The translations under genes and the position numbers were made by a program. A DNA stretch of 64,000 nt from the NCBI RefSeq assembly GCF_000374025.1, contig NZ_KB893195.1, positions 186,001 to 250,000 on the forward strand. The letters run 5' to 3'. Positions 23,785 through 33,514 of this stretch are shown here, one piece after another; within the stretch, counting starts at the first letter, position 1, and each line of letters opens with the position of its first letter. This DNA comes from Spirosoma panaciterrae DSM 21099. GTDB lineage: Bacteria > Bacteroidota > Bacteroidia > Cytophagales > Spirosomataceae. Below the pieces are notes generated by a model that was given only the letters and a program-made list of their open reading frames with translations, made no database searches and had not been told where the DNA came from.

Positions 23785-24909
23785 CTAGTAAGCTACTTGT
23801 AACCTGATGGCCTGCGACATTTCTGCCAGATTTAGCCGCAATGCAACGTTGAAACTCGTTGTATCGTGTTGAATGGTCAGACTGTATTGTCCAGCATACA
23901 ATAAGTCTAGTCGGCGCTGTACATTCTGCAACCCAATCCCCCCGTATTTAACGACTTCGTTCCCCTGCTCTGCCGCCAGGCTATTAGCCACAAACAACGT
24001 CAGGCAGGAGCCATCCAGTATTAGTTGAATTCGAATCCAGTTGGCCCGATCACTATGCCGCGAAACGTGCTTGAACGCATTTTCGACGAAAGTCATCACA
24101 ATAAACGGAGCGATAGCCAAGTGATCGGTATACGTGGAATCAAGATCGACCGTCACCTCCATATTGCCGCTTTGTCTGAGTTTTTGCAGTTCAATAAAAT
24201 TTTGCAGATACGAAATCTCTTTACCAAGCGGTATCTGCTGGTCGTTGCACTCATACAGTTGATACCGCAGCAGCTCCGAAAATTTAGCCAGCGAATCCGA
24301 GGCCATATCGGGGTTTTTATGGATCAGAAAAAAGATGGAATTGATGGTGTTGAATAGAAAATGGGGGTTGAACTGATTACGCAGAAATTTCAGTTCGGTC
24401 TCCAGCTTTTCGGTTTCCAGCAACTGCTGACGCTGCCGGGTCTGAATCCAGTTTTTGGTCAGCTTAATACTCATCGCCAGGGTCATACTGGCTACCGTAG
24501 AAGGCAATGCGTTGCTAAAGAACGTGTTAAAGCAGGCCGATTCGCCGAATAGGTTATAGATTGTTTGCCCACTAGCGTAAGCACTGAAGTAGTACCCGCC
24601 AACAATACACAGCGTAGCGATCACTATAGTGAACAGCAAATAACTGATGTAAACGGCAAATCGGTTTTTCTCCAGATACCTCGGCATCAGAAAATACAGA
24701 TTGAAATAAACCGCCATTGCCTGAAAAATGACATAGAAACTGTATTTCAACGCATACGGCAAAACGGTCATGCTTTGCAGCACTTTCAACGGATTGCCCA
24801 GCGTAACCACCCACCAGAGATAGTGATACAGAAACCAGAACGGCAGGTGATAGATCCTGTACTTAAAAAACCAGTTCTGACTCACTGAATTATCGGATAG
24901 CGCATACAT
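23785..24909 (-). CDS. LytS-type sensor histidine kinase
   Basis: Predicted 374 residues from ATG 24909 (MYALSDNSVSQNWF); an upstream start at 25011 in the same frame would add 34 poorly conserved residues. Four hydrophobic segments lie in the first half (FWFLYHYLWWVV, FYVIFQAMAVYFNLYFLM, YISYLLFTIVIATLCIVGGYYF, and a weaker one near TFFSNALPSTVASMTLAMS). The His_kinase domain follows, with phospho-acceptor His in RNQFNPHFLFNTINSIFFLI, and the ATPase N-box FVENAFKH with YGGIGLQNVQRRLDLLY. Signal unknown. It is co-oriented with the LytTR gene. Confidence 0.9.
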   Translation of the reverse strand: MYALSDNSVSQNWFFKYRIYHLPFWFLYHYLWWVVTLGNPLKVLQSMTVLPYALKYSFYVIFQAMAVYFNLYFLMPRYLEKNRFAVYISYLLFTIVIATLCIVGGYYFSAYASGQTIYNLFGESACFNTFFSNALPSTVASMTLAMSIKLTKNWIQTRQRQQLLETEKLETELKFLRNQFNPHFLFNTINSIFFLIHKNPDMASDSLAKFSELLRYQLYECNDQQIPLGKEISYLQNFIELQKLRQSGNMEVTVDLDSTYTDHLAIAPFIVMTFVENAFKHVSRHSDRANWIRIQLILDGSCLTLFVANSLAAEQGNEVVKYGGIGLQNVQRRLDLLYAGQYSLTIQHDTTSFNVALRLNLAEMSQAIRLQVAY

Positions 24910-25180
24910 GGTCGGCTGCACAGTTGGTCTGATTGACGGGTCTGACAAGTTACGCGAATCGGCTGAGATTATACCGTCCCAATCCACGAACGGCCTAAAC
25001 CAATTGACCAATTACCTGACTCAAAGGACAAGCCGCCCATTTGTCCTGAAAGGCATCCATTTCTGAATTCAGACCTTTTTTTTCGCAACTCATCAACTAA
25101 ATCAGCTCAGTCGTCAATTGGGTTTTAACATCGTTTCGTTATCATTTTTCTTTGCCGTAGTCGTTTTAATTCATCTCGCT

Positions 25181-25657
25181 ATGCCTGCTTACTCGTTACT
25201 GATCAACGGAAAAACCTATCCGGTCGACGCTGATGCGCAGATGCCCTTACTATGGGTGATTCGGGAATTGGTGGGCCTCACCGGAACAAAATATGGATGC
25301 GGCATAGCGCAATGTGGCGCTTGTACGGTGCATCTGAAAGGCGCTCCGGTACGTTCCTGTTCGTTTCCCGTATCAGCCGTGTTGAACCAACCCATCACCA
25401 CGATTGAAGGGATTTCGAAAGACAATTCTCATCCGATCCAGAAAGCCTGGATTGCCGAGCAGGTTCCGCAATGTGGCTACTGCCAGAGTGGTCAGATCAT
25501 GTCGGCTGTGGCTCTTTTGAAGACCAATCCGCAGCCAACCGACGACGCTATCGACGCTGCCATGCAGGGCAATATCTGCCGATGTGGTACGTATCCGCGT
25601 ATCCGAAAAGCCATTAAACGAGCGGCTGGCATACCTCCTACACCCAATGGCCAATGA
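25181..25657 (+). CDS. 2Fe-2S subunit of a molybdenum hydroxylase (isoquinoline 1-oxidoreductase alpha type)
   Basis: Predicted 158 residues from ATG 25181 (MPAYSLLINGKTYPVDAD), the normal family start; an in-frame upstream TTG at 25118 would add a hydrophobic leader not typical of the family. The plant-type cluster ligands are Cys40, 45, 48 and 60 (KYGCGIAQCGACTV, RSC). The second cluster is held by Cys98, 101, 133 and 135 (QCGYCQSGQIM, NICRCGTYPRI). It passes electrons from the molybdopterin subunit to a periplasmic or membrane acceptor. It overlaps the next gene by four bases (ATGA). Confidence 0.92.
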   Translation: MPAYSLLINGKTYPVDADAQMPLLWVIRELVGLTGTKYGCGIAQCGACTVHLKGAPVRSCSFPVSAVLNQPITTIEGISKDNSHPIQKAWIAEQVPQCGYCQSGQIMSAVALLKTNPQPTDDAIDAAMQGNICRCGTYPRIRKAIKRAAGIPPTPNGQ

Positions 25658-27822
25658 AAAACCCGCAGGAAATAACCCGCAGAGATTTTATCCGGCAGGC
25701 AGGGCTTTCGGGCGTCGCCCTAACGCTCGGACTTTCCAGAACGGTTGCTGATAAAACGACCACCGAAATCATCAATCTCCAAACGGCCAGCCCGCCAGGT
25801 ATTGAATTGATGTCCTGGATTTCCATAGATAAGTCCGGGAAAGTGGTGATTGTAACTCACCGCTCGGAAATGGGGCAGGGAACGTTTCAGGCCATTCCGC
25901 AAATCGTTGCCGAAGAACTGGAAGTAGATCTGGATCAGGCAACGATACGGTTTGCCCCATCTCATCCCGAAAAATATGGCCCTCAGCCTCAGGAAGGCAG
26001 TTTTTCTGTTCGCGGTTGGTACAAACAACTGTTGCAGGTGGGTGCTACCGCGCGGGAAATGCTCATCAGCGTAGCCGCTAAACGATGGCAGGTGCCCCCT
26101 TCCGAATGTTATGCGGAAAATAGCCACGTCATCCATCGCCAATCGGGCAAAACGGTTCATTATGGACTGCTGGTCGAAGAGGCTTCAGCCTTAACACCCC
26201 CTCAGAACATATCGCTAAAAAGTCGGAAGGAGTATAAAATCATTGGAAAGTCGCTACACCGACAGGACATTCCGGTGAAAATCAATGGTACGGCTCAGTT
26301 CGGGCTCGACAAAAAACTGCCGGGGATGCTGTATGCGGTAGTCGAACGTAACCCCCGTTTCCGGGGGAAAGTAAGCCGATTTGATGCAACCAGGGCAATG
26401 GCCGTGTCGGGTGTAAAACGGGTTCTGCCAGTGCAGCGAGCCGTTTGGGGTAGCCTTTATGAAGGTGTGGCCGTTGTAGCGGACTCCCTTTGGGCCGCCC
26501 TGCAGGGCCGCAAAGCGTTGGTAGTGGAATGGGACGATTCAGGGTTTGAGCATCTGGGCAGCGAGCAACTGGACGCGCAAATGCGGGAAAACCTCAAAAA
26601 GCCTATACCTTCAGAACAATTCGAGGCCGTTTTTCAAAACGCGGCTAAACAATTGGAAGCGATTTACGAAACACCTTATCAGTCGCACAGTTGCATGGAA
26701 CCCCTCAACTGCACAGCTCACGTGCAGGACAACCGGATCGAAATTTGGGGACCTATTCAGGAAGCGAACTGGATACAAGCCGATTTGAGCGAACGAATGG
26801 GGGTTCCGAAAGAGCGTGTCAAGGTCAACATGACCTTTCTGGGGGGCGGCTTTGGGCGCAAGGCCTTTACCGATTATCCTTACGAAGCAGCCTTGCTCTC
26901 GAAAGCGATGAACGTACCGATTCAGGTCGTTTGGACGCGTGAAGATGACATGACGGCAGGGCCATTCCGTCCCGGTGGTTTTTATGCCTGTAAGGGTGGA
27001 ATTGATACGGCTGGTCGTATTCTGGCTTTTCAGGCAATAACCGCCACCCAGTGGCTCGGACAGGCGTGGAGCCCCGAACCTTATCCTGAACCCGGCCCGC
27101 TCACCTACAACACAGGCAGTCTGGAAGGTATGCCAAGCCCTTATTTCAAAGCCATTCCGCATTATAGTTTTGGGGGTGTAGGTACTCGATCGCCCATACC
27201 CGTGATGTGGTGGCGTGCGCCGACAGCCTGTACGGCTGGCTTTGCTGGCGAAAGCTTTATCGACGAACTGGCGCACCTGGCCGGTCAGGACCCGATGGTC
27301 TTTCGCAGGGCTCACTTACCCGATAAACGCTATCAAGCCCTCCTGGACCGACTGGAAGCAATTAGCAACTGGAAATCAAGAGGCAAAAATTCGGGTTGGG
27401 GCGTTGCCGTTACGGAGTGCTTTGGCGGCATCTGTGGGCATATCGTACAGGTGTCACGCAAGCCAGACGGAACGCTTAAGATCAATAAAGTAATTGCCCT
27501 GATGGATTGTGGCTGGTATGTCAATCCCGATATCATTCGAGCGCAGGTAGAAGGCAGTATCATTATGGGATTAGGGGCGGCTATTAAACATGCGACTACG
27601 TTTAAGGATGGCAAAGCCGTAGAGCGAAATTTTACTACCTATGCGATGCCCCGCATAACCGATACACCTGAGATTGAGGTGCATATCATGGAAAATGATG
27701 AACCCGCCGGGGGCGTTGGCGAACCGGGCTTACCCCCCTTCGCCCCTGCTTTATGCAATGCCATTTTTGACCTGACGGGCAAACGCATACGTACTTTGCC
27801 GTTTAAACTGAATGAGGTGTAA
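25654..27822 (+). CDS. Molybdopterin-binding large subunit of aldehyde/isoquinoline oxidoreductase, copy 1
   Basis: Predicted 722 residues. The N-terminus has a Tat signal (EITRRDFIRQAGLSGVALTLGL), so the folded complex with the Fe-S subunit is probably exported. Cofactor-domain marks: THRSEMGQGTFQAIPQIVAEEL, YQSHSCMEPLNCTAHV, FLGGGFGRKAFTDYPYEAA, VVWTREDDMTAGPFRPG, WWRAPTACTAGFAGESFIDELAHLAG, and the catalytic Glu motif AGGVGEPGLPPFAPALCNAIF near the C-terminus. Full length for IorB-like subunits. Substrate unknown; family members oxidise aldehydes or N-heterocycles. Confidence 0.9.
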   Translation: MKNPQEITRRDFIRQAGLSGVALTLGLSRTVADKTTTEIINLQTASPPGIELMSWISIDKSGKVVIVTHRSEMGQGTFQAIPQIVAEELEVDLDQATIRFAPSHPEKYGPQPQEGSFSVRGWYKQLLQVGATAREMLISVAAKRWQVPPSECYAENSHVIHRQSGKTVHYGLLVEEASALTPPQNISLKSRKEYKIIGKSLHRQDIPVKINGTAQFGLDKKLPGMLYAVVERNPRFRGKVSRFDATRAMAVSGVKRVLPVQRAVWGSLYEGVAVVADSLWAALQGRKALVVEWDDSGFEHLGSEQLDAQMRENLKKPIPSEQFEAVFQNAAKQLEAIYETPYQSHSCMEPLNCTAHVQDNRIEIWGPIQEANWIQADLSERMGVPKERVKVNMTFLGGGFGRKAFTDYPYEAALLSKAMNVPIQVVWTREDDMTAGPFRPGGFYACKGGIDTAGRILAFQAITATQWLGQAWSPEPYPEPGPLTYNTGSLEGMPSPYFKAIPHYSFGGVGTRSPIPVMWWRAPTACTAGFAGESFIDELAHLAGQDPMVFRRAHLPDKRYQALLDRLEAISNWKSRGKNSGWGVAVTECFGGICGHIVQVSRKPDGTLKINKVIALMDCGWYVNPDIIRAQVEGSIIMGLGAAIKHATTFKDGKAVERNFTTYAMPRITDTPEIEVHIMENDEPAGGVGEPGLPPFAPALCNAIFDLTGKRIRTLPFKLNEV

Positions 27823-27919
27823 TTGCCATAAACAATGGGTATTATCGAAGTCAACAACGACGTATTCGCCTTGAACGGCTATGCAGCAGAAGTACCTGGT
27901 ATAACGAATTAGCAATACG

Positions 27920-30064
27920 ATGAGCCAAAACGAACCGACAACCCGAAGAGACTTTCTGAAGATCGGCACCCTGGCTAGTGGCGGATTGCTAATTGCTTTT
28001 GCCGCACCAGGAAAATCAACCAGCCTCCGATCAGTTCCCGGCTCATCCATTACGTCGCTGAATACTTTCCTCAAGATCGGTACGGACAACAGCATTCATA
28101 TCATACTGTCGAAAGTGGAGATGGGACAGGGCATCTGGACAACCTTACCGATGCTGATTGCCGAAGAACTCGATTGCGACTGGAGACGGATACAGGTTGA
28201 ACATAGCCCTCCGGGGAAAGCTGCTGATTTTCTGGAGAATCCGGTTTATAGATCGACTGGCGGATCGGAAACGACCACGCAGGAATTTGACCGATACCGA
28301 CGGGCCGGTGCTACGGCTCGTATGATGCTGGTACAGGCTGCCGCCCAAAAACTTGGCGTTCATCCCGAAGATTGCCGCACTGAAAATAGCTATGTGATTG
28401 CCGGGCCAAAGCGCATCAGGTATGGTGAAGTCGCTACCGAAGCCTCGTTGTTGCCGGTGCCCTCCGTTCAGCTCCGCGCCCCGAAAGATTGGAAACTGAT
28501 CGGCAAATCGCAGAAACGACTGGATACTCCCGAGAAGATCAATGGCAAGGCTGTGTATGGCATTGATCTTCACTTTCCGGGCCTACTAACGGCTGTAGTG
28601 GCGCATTCGCCGGTGTTTGGCGGAACCGTAAAATCAGTTGACGCGACTAAGGCCAAAGCCATTCGGGGTGTTCGCCAGATAGTTCGGATTCCAACGGGTG
28701 TGGCCGTGCTGGCCGATACGTTCTGGGCAGCAAAACAAGGGCGTGATGCACTGAAAATCGACTGGAACCTCGGCGAAAATGCAACGCTTGATACCTCCGC
28801 ACAGCTGGAAGACTATCGGCAAATCGCTAAAACAGAAGGTTTAATCATCCAGAAGAAGGGAGATGTGGGTGCTGCGCTGGCAAAAGCCGAAAAGACCATT
28901 GATGCGACGTTCAGTTTTCCTTACCTCGCCCATGCCCCCATGGAGCCACTGAATTGTACCGTTAAACTTACTAAAGACAACTGCGAGGTATGGACAGGGA
29001 CCCAATCGCCGTTGCTGCATCAGGCCGAGGTGGCAACCTTTCTGGGGTTTAAGCCTGAGCAGATCAAGTTTTATACGCCCTATTTGGGGGGCAGTTTTGG
29101 CCGACGTGGTTCCTTCAGTGGCGACTGGATTATGGAAGCCATGCACATTGCCAAAGTAAGTGGCAAAGCCGTTAAACTCGTCTGGTCAAGGGAAGATGAC
29201 ATCAAAGGTGGCTACTACCGACCGATGTACGTCCATACCGTTCAGATCGGTATTGGAGCCAATGGCTTACCTGTAGCGTTGCAGCAGCGGATTGTGGGGC
29301 AGTCGCTATTTACGAATACACCATTGGCCGATATGCTTGTTCAGAAAGGCATTGACTATAGCTCGGTTACAACTGCATCGCCCTATTCCAATTCTATTCC
29401 CGACCACTCATTCGAGCTGCACACCACATCAGTAGCTGTTCCGGTTCTCCCCTGGCGATCAGTCGGCAGTACGCATACCGTTTTTGTCACGGAAACCCTA
29501 CTTGATGAACTGGCCACGCTGGCCCAAACCGATCCCGTCGCCTATCGCCGGAAGTTCTTCACTAATCATCCCCGGCATTTAGCGGCACTCAATCTGGCGG
29601 CTGAAAAAGCGAACTGGGACAAGCCGTTGCCGAAAGGCCGATTCCGTGGGGTTGCTGTTTGCGAAGCGATGGGGAGCTACGTGGCCCAGATCGTTGAGTT
29701 ATCCATTGATGAACAGGCCATTCGCGTACATCGAGTAGTCTGCGCGATCGACTGTGGACTGGCCGTAAACCCGGACGGCGTTCGCGCCCAGATGGAAAGT
29801 GGGATTATTTTTGGCTTGACGGCCGCGCTGTATGGGGAAATAACCCTAAAAAAAGGACAGGTTCAGCAAAGTAATTTTCACGACTACCCCATGCTCCGTA
29901 TGGCTGAGACACCCGCTATTGACGTACACCTAGTACCCAGCACCGAGAAAATGGGCGGAGCGGGTGAGCCTGGCGTTGCGCCTATTGCCCCGGCCATAGC
30001 CAACGCCCTGTTTGCCGCTACGGGCCAACGTATCCGCCAACTGCCTATTCGACTGGGTCAGTAA
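27920..30064 (+). CDS. Molybdopterin-binding large subunit, copy 2
   Basis: Predicted 714 residues, a diverged paralogue of the previous gene. Tat signal TTRRDFLKIGTLASGGLLIAF. Marks: SKVEMGQGIWTTLPMLIAEELDCDW, YLAHAPMEPLNCTVKL, YLGGSFGRRGSFSGDWIMEA, VWSREDDIKGGYYRP, LPWRSVGSTHTVFVTETLLDELA, and catalytic Glu in GGAGEPGVAPIAPAIANALF. It lies 97 bases after copy 1, same strand, with no 2Fe-2S gene of its own nearby. It may share the small subunit at 25181, or use another elsewhere. Confidence 0.9.
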   Translation: MSQNEPTTRRDFLKIGTLASGGLLIAFAAPGKSTSLRSVPGSSITSLNTFLKIGTDNSIHIILSKVEMGQGIWTTLPMLIAEELDCDWRRIQVEHSPPGKAADFLENPVYRSTGGSETTTQEFDRYRRAGATARMMLVQAAAQKLGVHPEDCRTENSYVIAGPKRIRYGEVATEASLLPVPSVQLRAPKDWKLIGKSQKRLDTPEKINGKAVYGIDLHFPGLLTAVVAHSPVFGGTVKSVDATKAKAIRGVRQIVRIPTGVAVLADTFWAAKQGRDALKIDWNLGENATLDTSAQLEDYRQIAKTEGLIIQKKGDVGAALAKAEKTIDATFSFPYLAHAPMEPLNCTVKLTKDNCEVWTGTQSPLLHQAEVATFLGFKPEQIKFYTPYLGGSFGRRGSFSGDWIMEAMHIAKVSGKAVKLVWSREDDIKGGYYRPMYVHTVQIGIGANGLPVALQQRIVGQSLFTNTPLADMLVQKGIDYSSVTTASPYSNSIPDHSFELHTTSVAVPVLPWRSVGSTHTVFVTETLLDELATLAQTDPVAYRRKFFTNHPRHLAALNLAAEKANWDKPLPKGRFRGVAVCEAMGSYVAQIVELSIDEQAIRVHRVVCAIDCGLAVNPDGVRAQMESGIIFGLTAALYGEITLKKGQVQQSNFHDYPMLRMAETPAIDVHLVPSTEKMGGAGEPGVAPIAPAIANALFAATGQRIRQLPIRLGQ

Positions 30065-30140
30065 AAAGGCACTGAAATAGATGCCTTGCCGATAGTAGGT
30101 TAAAAAAGTACAGAATACAGTTAAAATAATCTCAGTTTTA

Positions 30141-30170
30141 TTGACACATTGCTGCGAACACACTACCTTG
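30141..30170 (+). promoter_or_regulatory. Bacteroidota -33/-7 promoter of the GH97 gene
   Basis: TTG at 30141-30143, 20 bases, then TACCTTG at 30164-30170 (compare TAnnTTTG). It lies 37 bases before the GH97 start. One base of the -7 box is missing, so this is a moderate match. Confidence 0.45.
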
Positions 30171-30206
30171 TTGGCCCCATCGTGAGTCTTTATTCGATCT
30201 GCCAAC

Positions 30207-32288
30207 ATGTTTCCGATCAAATCGTTTCTGCCTTTATTTCTTATAGCAGGTTCAGCCACTGCGCTATTTGCCCAGCGCCCTGTCTCGGTTTCTTCACCCG
30301 ATAAAGCCATTCAACTATCGGTCAGCAACAACGAAACGGGCAGCGTTACGTATCGAATTTCGTATAAAGGCAAAAAGGTAATGGAGCCATCGGGGGTTGG
30401 CTTTGTACTAAGTAAACCCCAGGTAGCGCTCACGCAGTTTTCCATTTCGGCTACGGATTCTTCTGAGCATGACGACACCTGGAAGCCCGTTTGGGGCGAA
30501 GTGGCTCAAATTCGCAATCACTACAAGGAGTTAGCTTTGACCTTAACCGACAAAGGGACTTCGGGCATCAAGTTGCTGGTGCGGTTTCGTATTTTCAATG
30601 ATGGGGTCGGCTTCCGCTATGAATTCCCGCAGCAAACAGCCCTGACGCATTTTATTGTTGCGGACGAAAAAACCCAGTTTGCGCTGTCAGGCGATCACAA
30701 GACCTTCTGGCAACCGGGTGATTACGACTCCAACGAATACCTGTACAACACCACCCGACTGAGTGAAATTGACGCTGTGGCAGCATCTGACCGAGAGAAA
30801 GATACCGCGCTAAAATCGGTCATCGGACCCAATGCCATTCAAACCCCGCTGCTGATTAAAACAGGCGATGGGCTCTACATCAGCATTTACGAAGCGGCCT
30901 TGCTCAACTACCCGGTCATGCATCTGCAACTGGATAAGAAAAAGCTCGTGCTTACCTCGCAGCTAACGCCCGATGCGGTTGGTAATAAAGCGTACATGCA
31001 AACCCCTACGCAAACGCCCTGGCGCACCATTCTGGTCAGCGATAAAGCGACGGATCTGCTGGCGTCGAAAATGATCCTGAACCTGAACGAACCCTCCACC
31101 ATTGCCGATCCATCGTGGATTAAACCGCAGAAATTCGTAGGCATGTGGTGGGAGATGCATATCGGCAAAGCCACCTGGGAAAAAGCAGGAGGTAAACATG
31201 GAGCGAATACCCAGAACGTGAAGAAGTACATCGATTTTGCTGCTAAATATGGTTTCGATGGGGTGCTGGTCGAAGGCTGGAACGTTGGTTGGGAAGATTG
31301 GTTTGGCAATTGGAAGGAGAACGTCTTCGATTTTGTAACCCCCTACCCCGACTATAACCTGGACTCACTCACGGCCTATGCCCAGCAGAAAGGGGTTCGG
31401 ATCATCATGCACCACGAAACGTCGGGCTCGGTCACCAACTACGAACGGCGGATGGATGCCGCGTTTCAGTATATGCAAAAGGAAGGCATGAACACGGTGA
31501 AAACGGGCTATGTCGGCCGGATTATTCCGCGTGGAGAGCATCACGATAGTCAGTGGATGGTAGGACATTACCAGCGGGTTGCCGAAAAAGCAGCTCAGTA
31601 CAAAGTCATGATCGACTCGCATGAGTCGGCGCATCCAACCGGGCTACATCGTACCTACCCGAACTGGATGGCCAGCGAAGCCGCTCGCGGCAGTGAATTC
31701 AACAATGCTCCTACTCTGGGCATTACGCCCGAACACACCACTATTCTGCCCTTTACCCGGCTGCTGGGTGGCCCAATGGACTTCACACCGGGCCTGTTCC
31801 GGTTCAAACTGGACCAGTTCGACAATACCCGTACAACCCGCGTCCGTACCACACTGGCCAAGCAACTGGCGCTCTATCTTACCATCTACAGCCCGCTCCA
31901 AATGGCGGCCGACCTGCCCGAAAATTACGAAAAGCATCTCGACGCGTTTCAGTTTATCCGCGATGTACCCGTCGATTGGGACGATACAAAAATCATAGCC
32001 GCCGAACCGGGCGATTACATCACCATTGCCCGCAAGACCAAAGGAAAAGACAGTTGGTATCTGGGTGCCATCACCGACGAAAACAGCCGTGACATATCGG
32101 TAGACCTTGATTTTCTGGAACCGGGCAAAACTTACGAGGCCACTATTTACCGCGATGCCCTCACCGCCGACTGGCAGTCGAACCCGGAAGCTTACGTCAT
32201 TGAGAAAAAACCCGTGAACAGCAAAACCAGACTTCCCATTCATTTAGCGAAAGGCGGTGGCTGTGCCATTCAATTCCTGAAACAGTAA
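30207..32288 (+). CDS. GH97 alpha-glucosidase (SusB-like, inverting type)
   Basis: Predicted 693-residue secreted enzyme with signal peptide MFPIKSFLPLFLIAGSATALFA. The N-terminal beta-domain runs to about 280, and the TIM barrel begins at KFVGMWWEMHIGKATW. Acidic residues fall at Glu356 (VEGWN), Glu404 (HHETSGS), Glu473 (DSHESAHPTG), Glu491 and Glu497 (EAARGSEFN). As I recall SusB of Bacteroides thetaiotaomicron, its catalytic and calcium residues are 391, 439, 508, 526 and 532, a constant offset of 35. That pattern marks the inverting alpha-glucosidases; retaining members lack the base Glu. Substrate is likely alpha-glucans or glucosides. Confidence 0.93.
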   Translation: MFPIKSFLPLFLIAGSATALFAQRPVSVSSPDKAIQLSVSNNETGSVTYRISYKGKKVMEPSGVGFVLSKPQVALTQFSISATDSSEHDDTWKPVWGEVAQIRNHYKELALTLTDKGTSGIKLLVRFRIFNDGVGFRYEFPQQTALTHFIVADEKTQFALSGDHKTFWQPGDYDSNEYLYNTTRLSEIDAVAASDREKDTALKSVIGPNAIQTPLLIKTGDGLYISIYEAALLNYPVMHLQLDKKKLVLTSQLTPDAVGNKAYMQTPTQTPWRTILVSDKATDLLASKMILNLNEPSTIADPSWIKPQKFVGMWWEMHIGKATWEKAGGKHGANTQNVKKYIDFAAKYGFDGVLVEGWNVGWEDWFGNWKENVFDFVTPYPDYNLDSLTAYAQQKGVRIIMHHETSGSVTNYERRMDAAFQYMQKEGMNTVKTGYVGRIIPRGEHHDSQWMVGHYQRVAEKAAQYKVMIDSHESAHPTGLHRTYPNWMASEAARGSEFNNAPTLGITPEHTTILPFTRLLGGPMDFTPGLFRFKLDQFDNTRTTRVRTTLAKQLALYLTIYSPLQMAADLPENYEKHLDAFQFIRDVPVDWDDTKIIAAEPGDYITIARKTKGKDSWYLGAITDENSRDISVDLDFLEPGKTYEATIYRDALTADWQSNPEAYVIEKKPVNSKTRLPIHLAKGGGCAIQFLKQ

Positions 32289-32356
32289 ATATCGGGTCGC
32301 TTTTTCCAACGGACATAGGCGTTGTGGAGTCTAACCAGAAACGACTCTCATTGACC

Positions 32357-32944
32357 ATGAAAAACGGCTTATACTTACTCGTCCTGTTCGGTTGCCTCTG
32401 GGCCTGTTCGAAATCCAATAATGACACGAACATTCCCCCGCTTGACGACACCAAAAATGTAACGGCTTCGCTGAATGATTCCGTCTGGTATGGTCATGGG
32501 ATAGCCTCTAAAGTATCGCCCCTGGTCGACGGTGATTGTGGCCGAAATCGGTTTAACCTGTCCATCTCAAACGATTTGCCGTATCCGAAAGGACTGCGGC
32601 AGGCAGCACCGTCCATCTGTGCAGGCCCTTGCGACAGAACCCAATACCTTAGCTTTGAGAAAGTACCACTAGCTGTCGGCAAATACGATATCGCCAGCCT
32701 GAATGCCTGTGCCAGCACGCAATTGACGGGGGTGAATTACGGTCTAATCATTGGCGGTGATGCCATATTTTCCTCTTATATCGCCAAAGAGCCCGCCAGT
32801 GGCTGGATCGAAGTGACTAAAGCCGATACCATCGCCAATGTACTGGAGGGGAAATTCGAAGTGACGCTAGTGAGTCGTTCCACAACCAGCACCGCCACTG
32901 CCCGCTTCCGCAATGGTCTTTTTTCCCTTAGCCTGACCAAGTAA
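32357..32944 (+). CDS. Unknown lipoprotein
   Basis: Predicted 195 residues from ATG 32357 (MKNGLYLLVLFGCLWACSKS), giving a type II signal with the lipobox Cys at about residue 17; an in-frame upstream ATG at 32324 would bury the signal. The mature part (NVTASLNDSVWYGHG ... GWIEVTKADTIANVLEGKFEVTLVSRSTTSTATARFRNGLFSLSL) resembles the small beta-sandwich lipoproteins of Bacteroidota with DUF6252-like C-termini, but the match is by eye only. It follows GH97 by 68 bases and may be co-transcribed. Confidence 0.65.
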   Translation: MKNGLYLLVLFGCLWACSKSNNDTNIPPLDDTKNVTASLNDSVWYGHGIASKVSPLVDGDCGRNRFNLSISNDLPYPKGLRQAAPSICAGPCDRTQYLSFEKVPLAVGKYDIASLNACASTQLTGVNYGLIIGGDAIFSSYIAKEPASGWIEVTKADTIANVLEGKFEVTLVSRSTTSTATARFRNGLFSLSLTK

Positions 32945-33058
32945 GCCCTCCAAAGCCGCATACTACGAAAATGCCCTATTCAACTATGGATAGGGCGTTT
33001 TCATTTGTAGAGACCAGTGCGCCAGTGCGACGATCCCTACAAAAAATCATCCCATTTC

Positions 33059-33088
33059 TTGTATATATAATTTTCTTATATATTTTTG
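33059..33088 (+). promoter_or_regulatory. Strong Bacteroidota -33/-7 promoter of the padR gene
   Basis: TTG at 33059-33061, exactly 19 bases, then TATTTTTG at 33081-33088, a full match to TAnnTTTG. It lies in an AT-rich stretch 35 bases upstream of the padR start. TATATA words around it could be the regulator's own operator. Confidence 0.7.
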
Positions 33089-33122
33089 TTTCAGATTTAA
33101 TGTTAATGACCGATCAAGTCCT

Positions 33123-33476
33123 ATGGATTCATCGAATCAGGAATTTTTACGGGGAACTCTCAAGACGATAGTTCTTCGGTTGCTGGCCCAGCAGGGGCGC
33201 ATGTACGGCTATGAAATCACGCAGGCCGTTGAAGAACGTACCCATGGTGAACTGATGCTTACGTTTGGGGCCTTGTATCCGGTGCTCCATAAGCTGGAAG
33301 ACGAAGGACTGCTGATTACCCAAAGTCAGGAGGTAGACGGACGGCTGCGCAAATATTATATGCTTACCCCAACGGGTAGTGCCACAGCGGTTCGGAAAGT
33401 CGATGAGTTCGAACGGTTTATCCAGCTCATGCGGCTGCTCATTAACCCCTCTTCAACCATGACCTTCGGGCAATAA
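33123..33476 (+). CDS. PadR-family transcriptional regulator
   Basis: Predicted 117-residue winged-helix protein: FLRGTLKTIVLRLLAQQGRMYGYEITQAVEERTHGELMLTFGALYPVLHKLEDEGLLITQSQEVDGRLRKYYMLTPTG is the typical PadR core, followed by a C-terminal helix. It heads a small set with a 165-residue membrane protein and an FtsX-like permease, the standard PadR/permease layout in these bacteria. Ligand unknown. Confidence 0.92.
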   Translation: MDSSNQEFLRGTLKTIVLRLLAQQGRMYGYEITQAVEERTHGELMLTFGALYPVLHKLEDEGLLITQSQEVDGRLRKYYMLTPTGSATAVRKVDEFERFIQLMRLLINPSSTMTFGQ

Positions 33477-33514
33477 TTTTTCTATTCGCTTCACATTAGC
33501 CCTTCAGTTAGTTT

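Noticed and set aside
25118..25180. Hydrophobic leader on the 2Fe-2S subunit
   Set aside because: It needs a TTG start, and family members begin at MPAYSLLING-like sequence. The Fe-S subunit is expected to be carried out with the Tat-signal large subunit.
30908..31309. Antisense frames over GH97, penicillin acylase (37073-37981) and other large genes
   Set aside because: They are long only because the codon usage of the sense gene leaves few stops; they have no starts, domains or conserved motifs.
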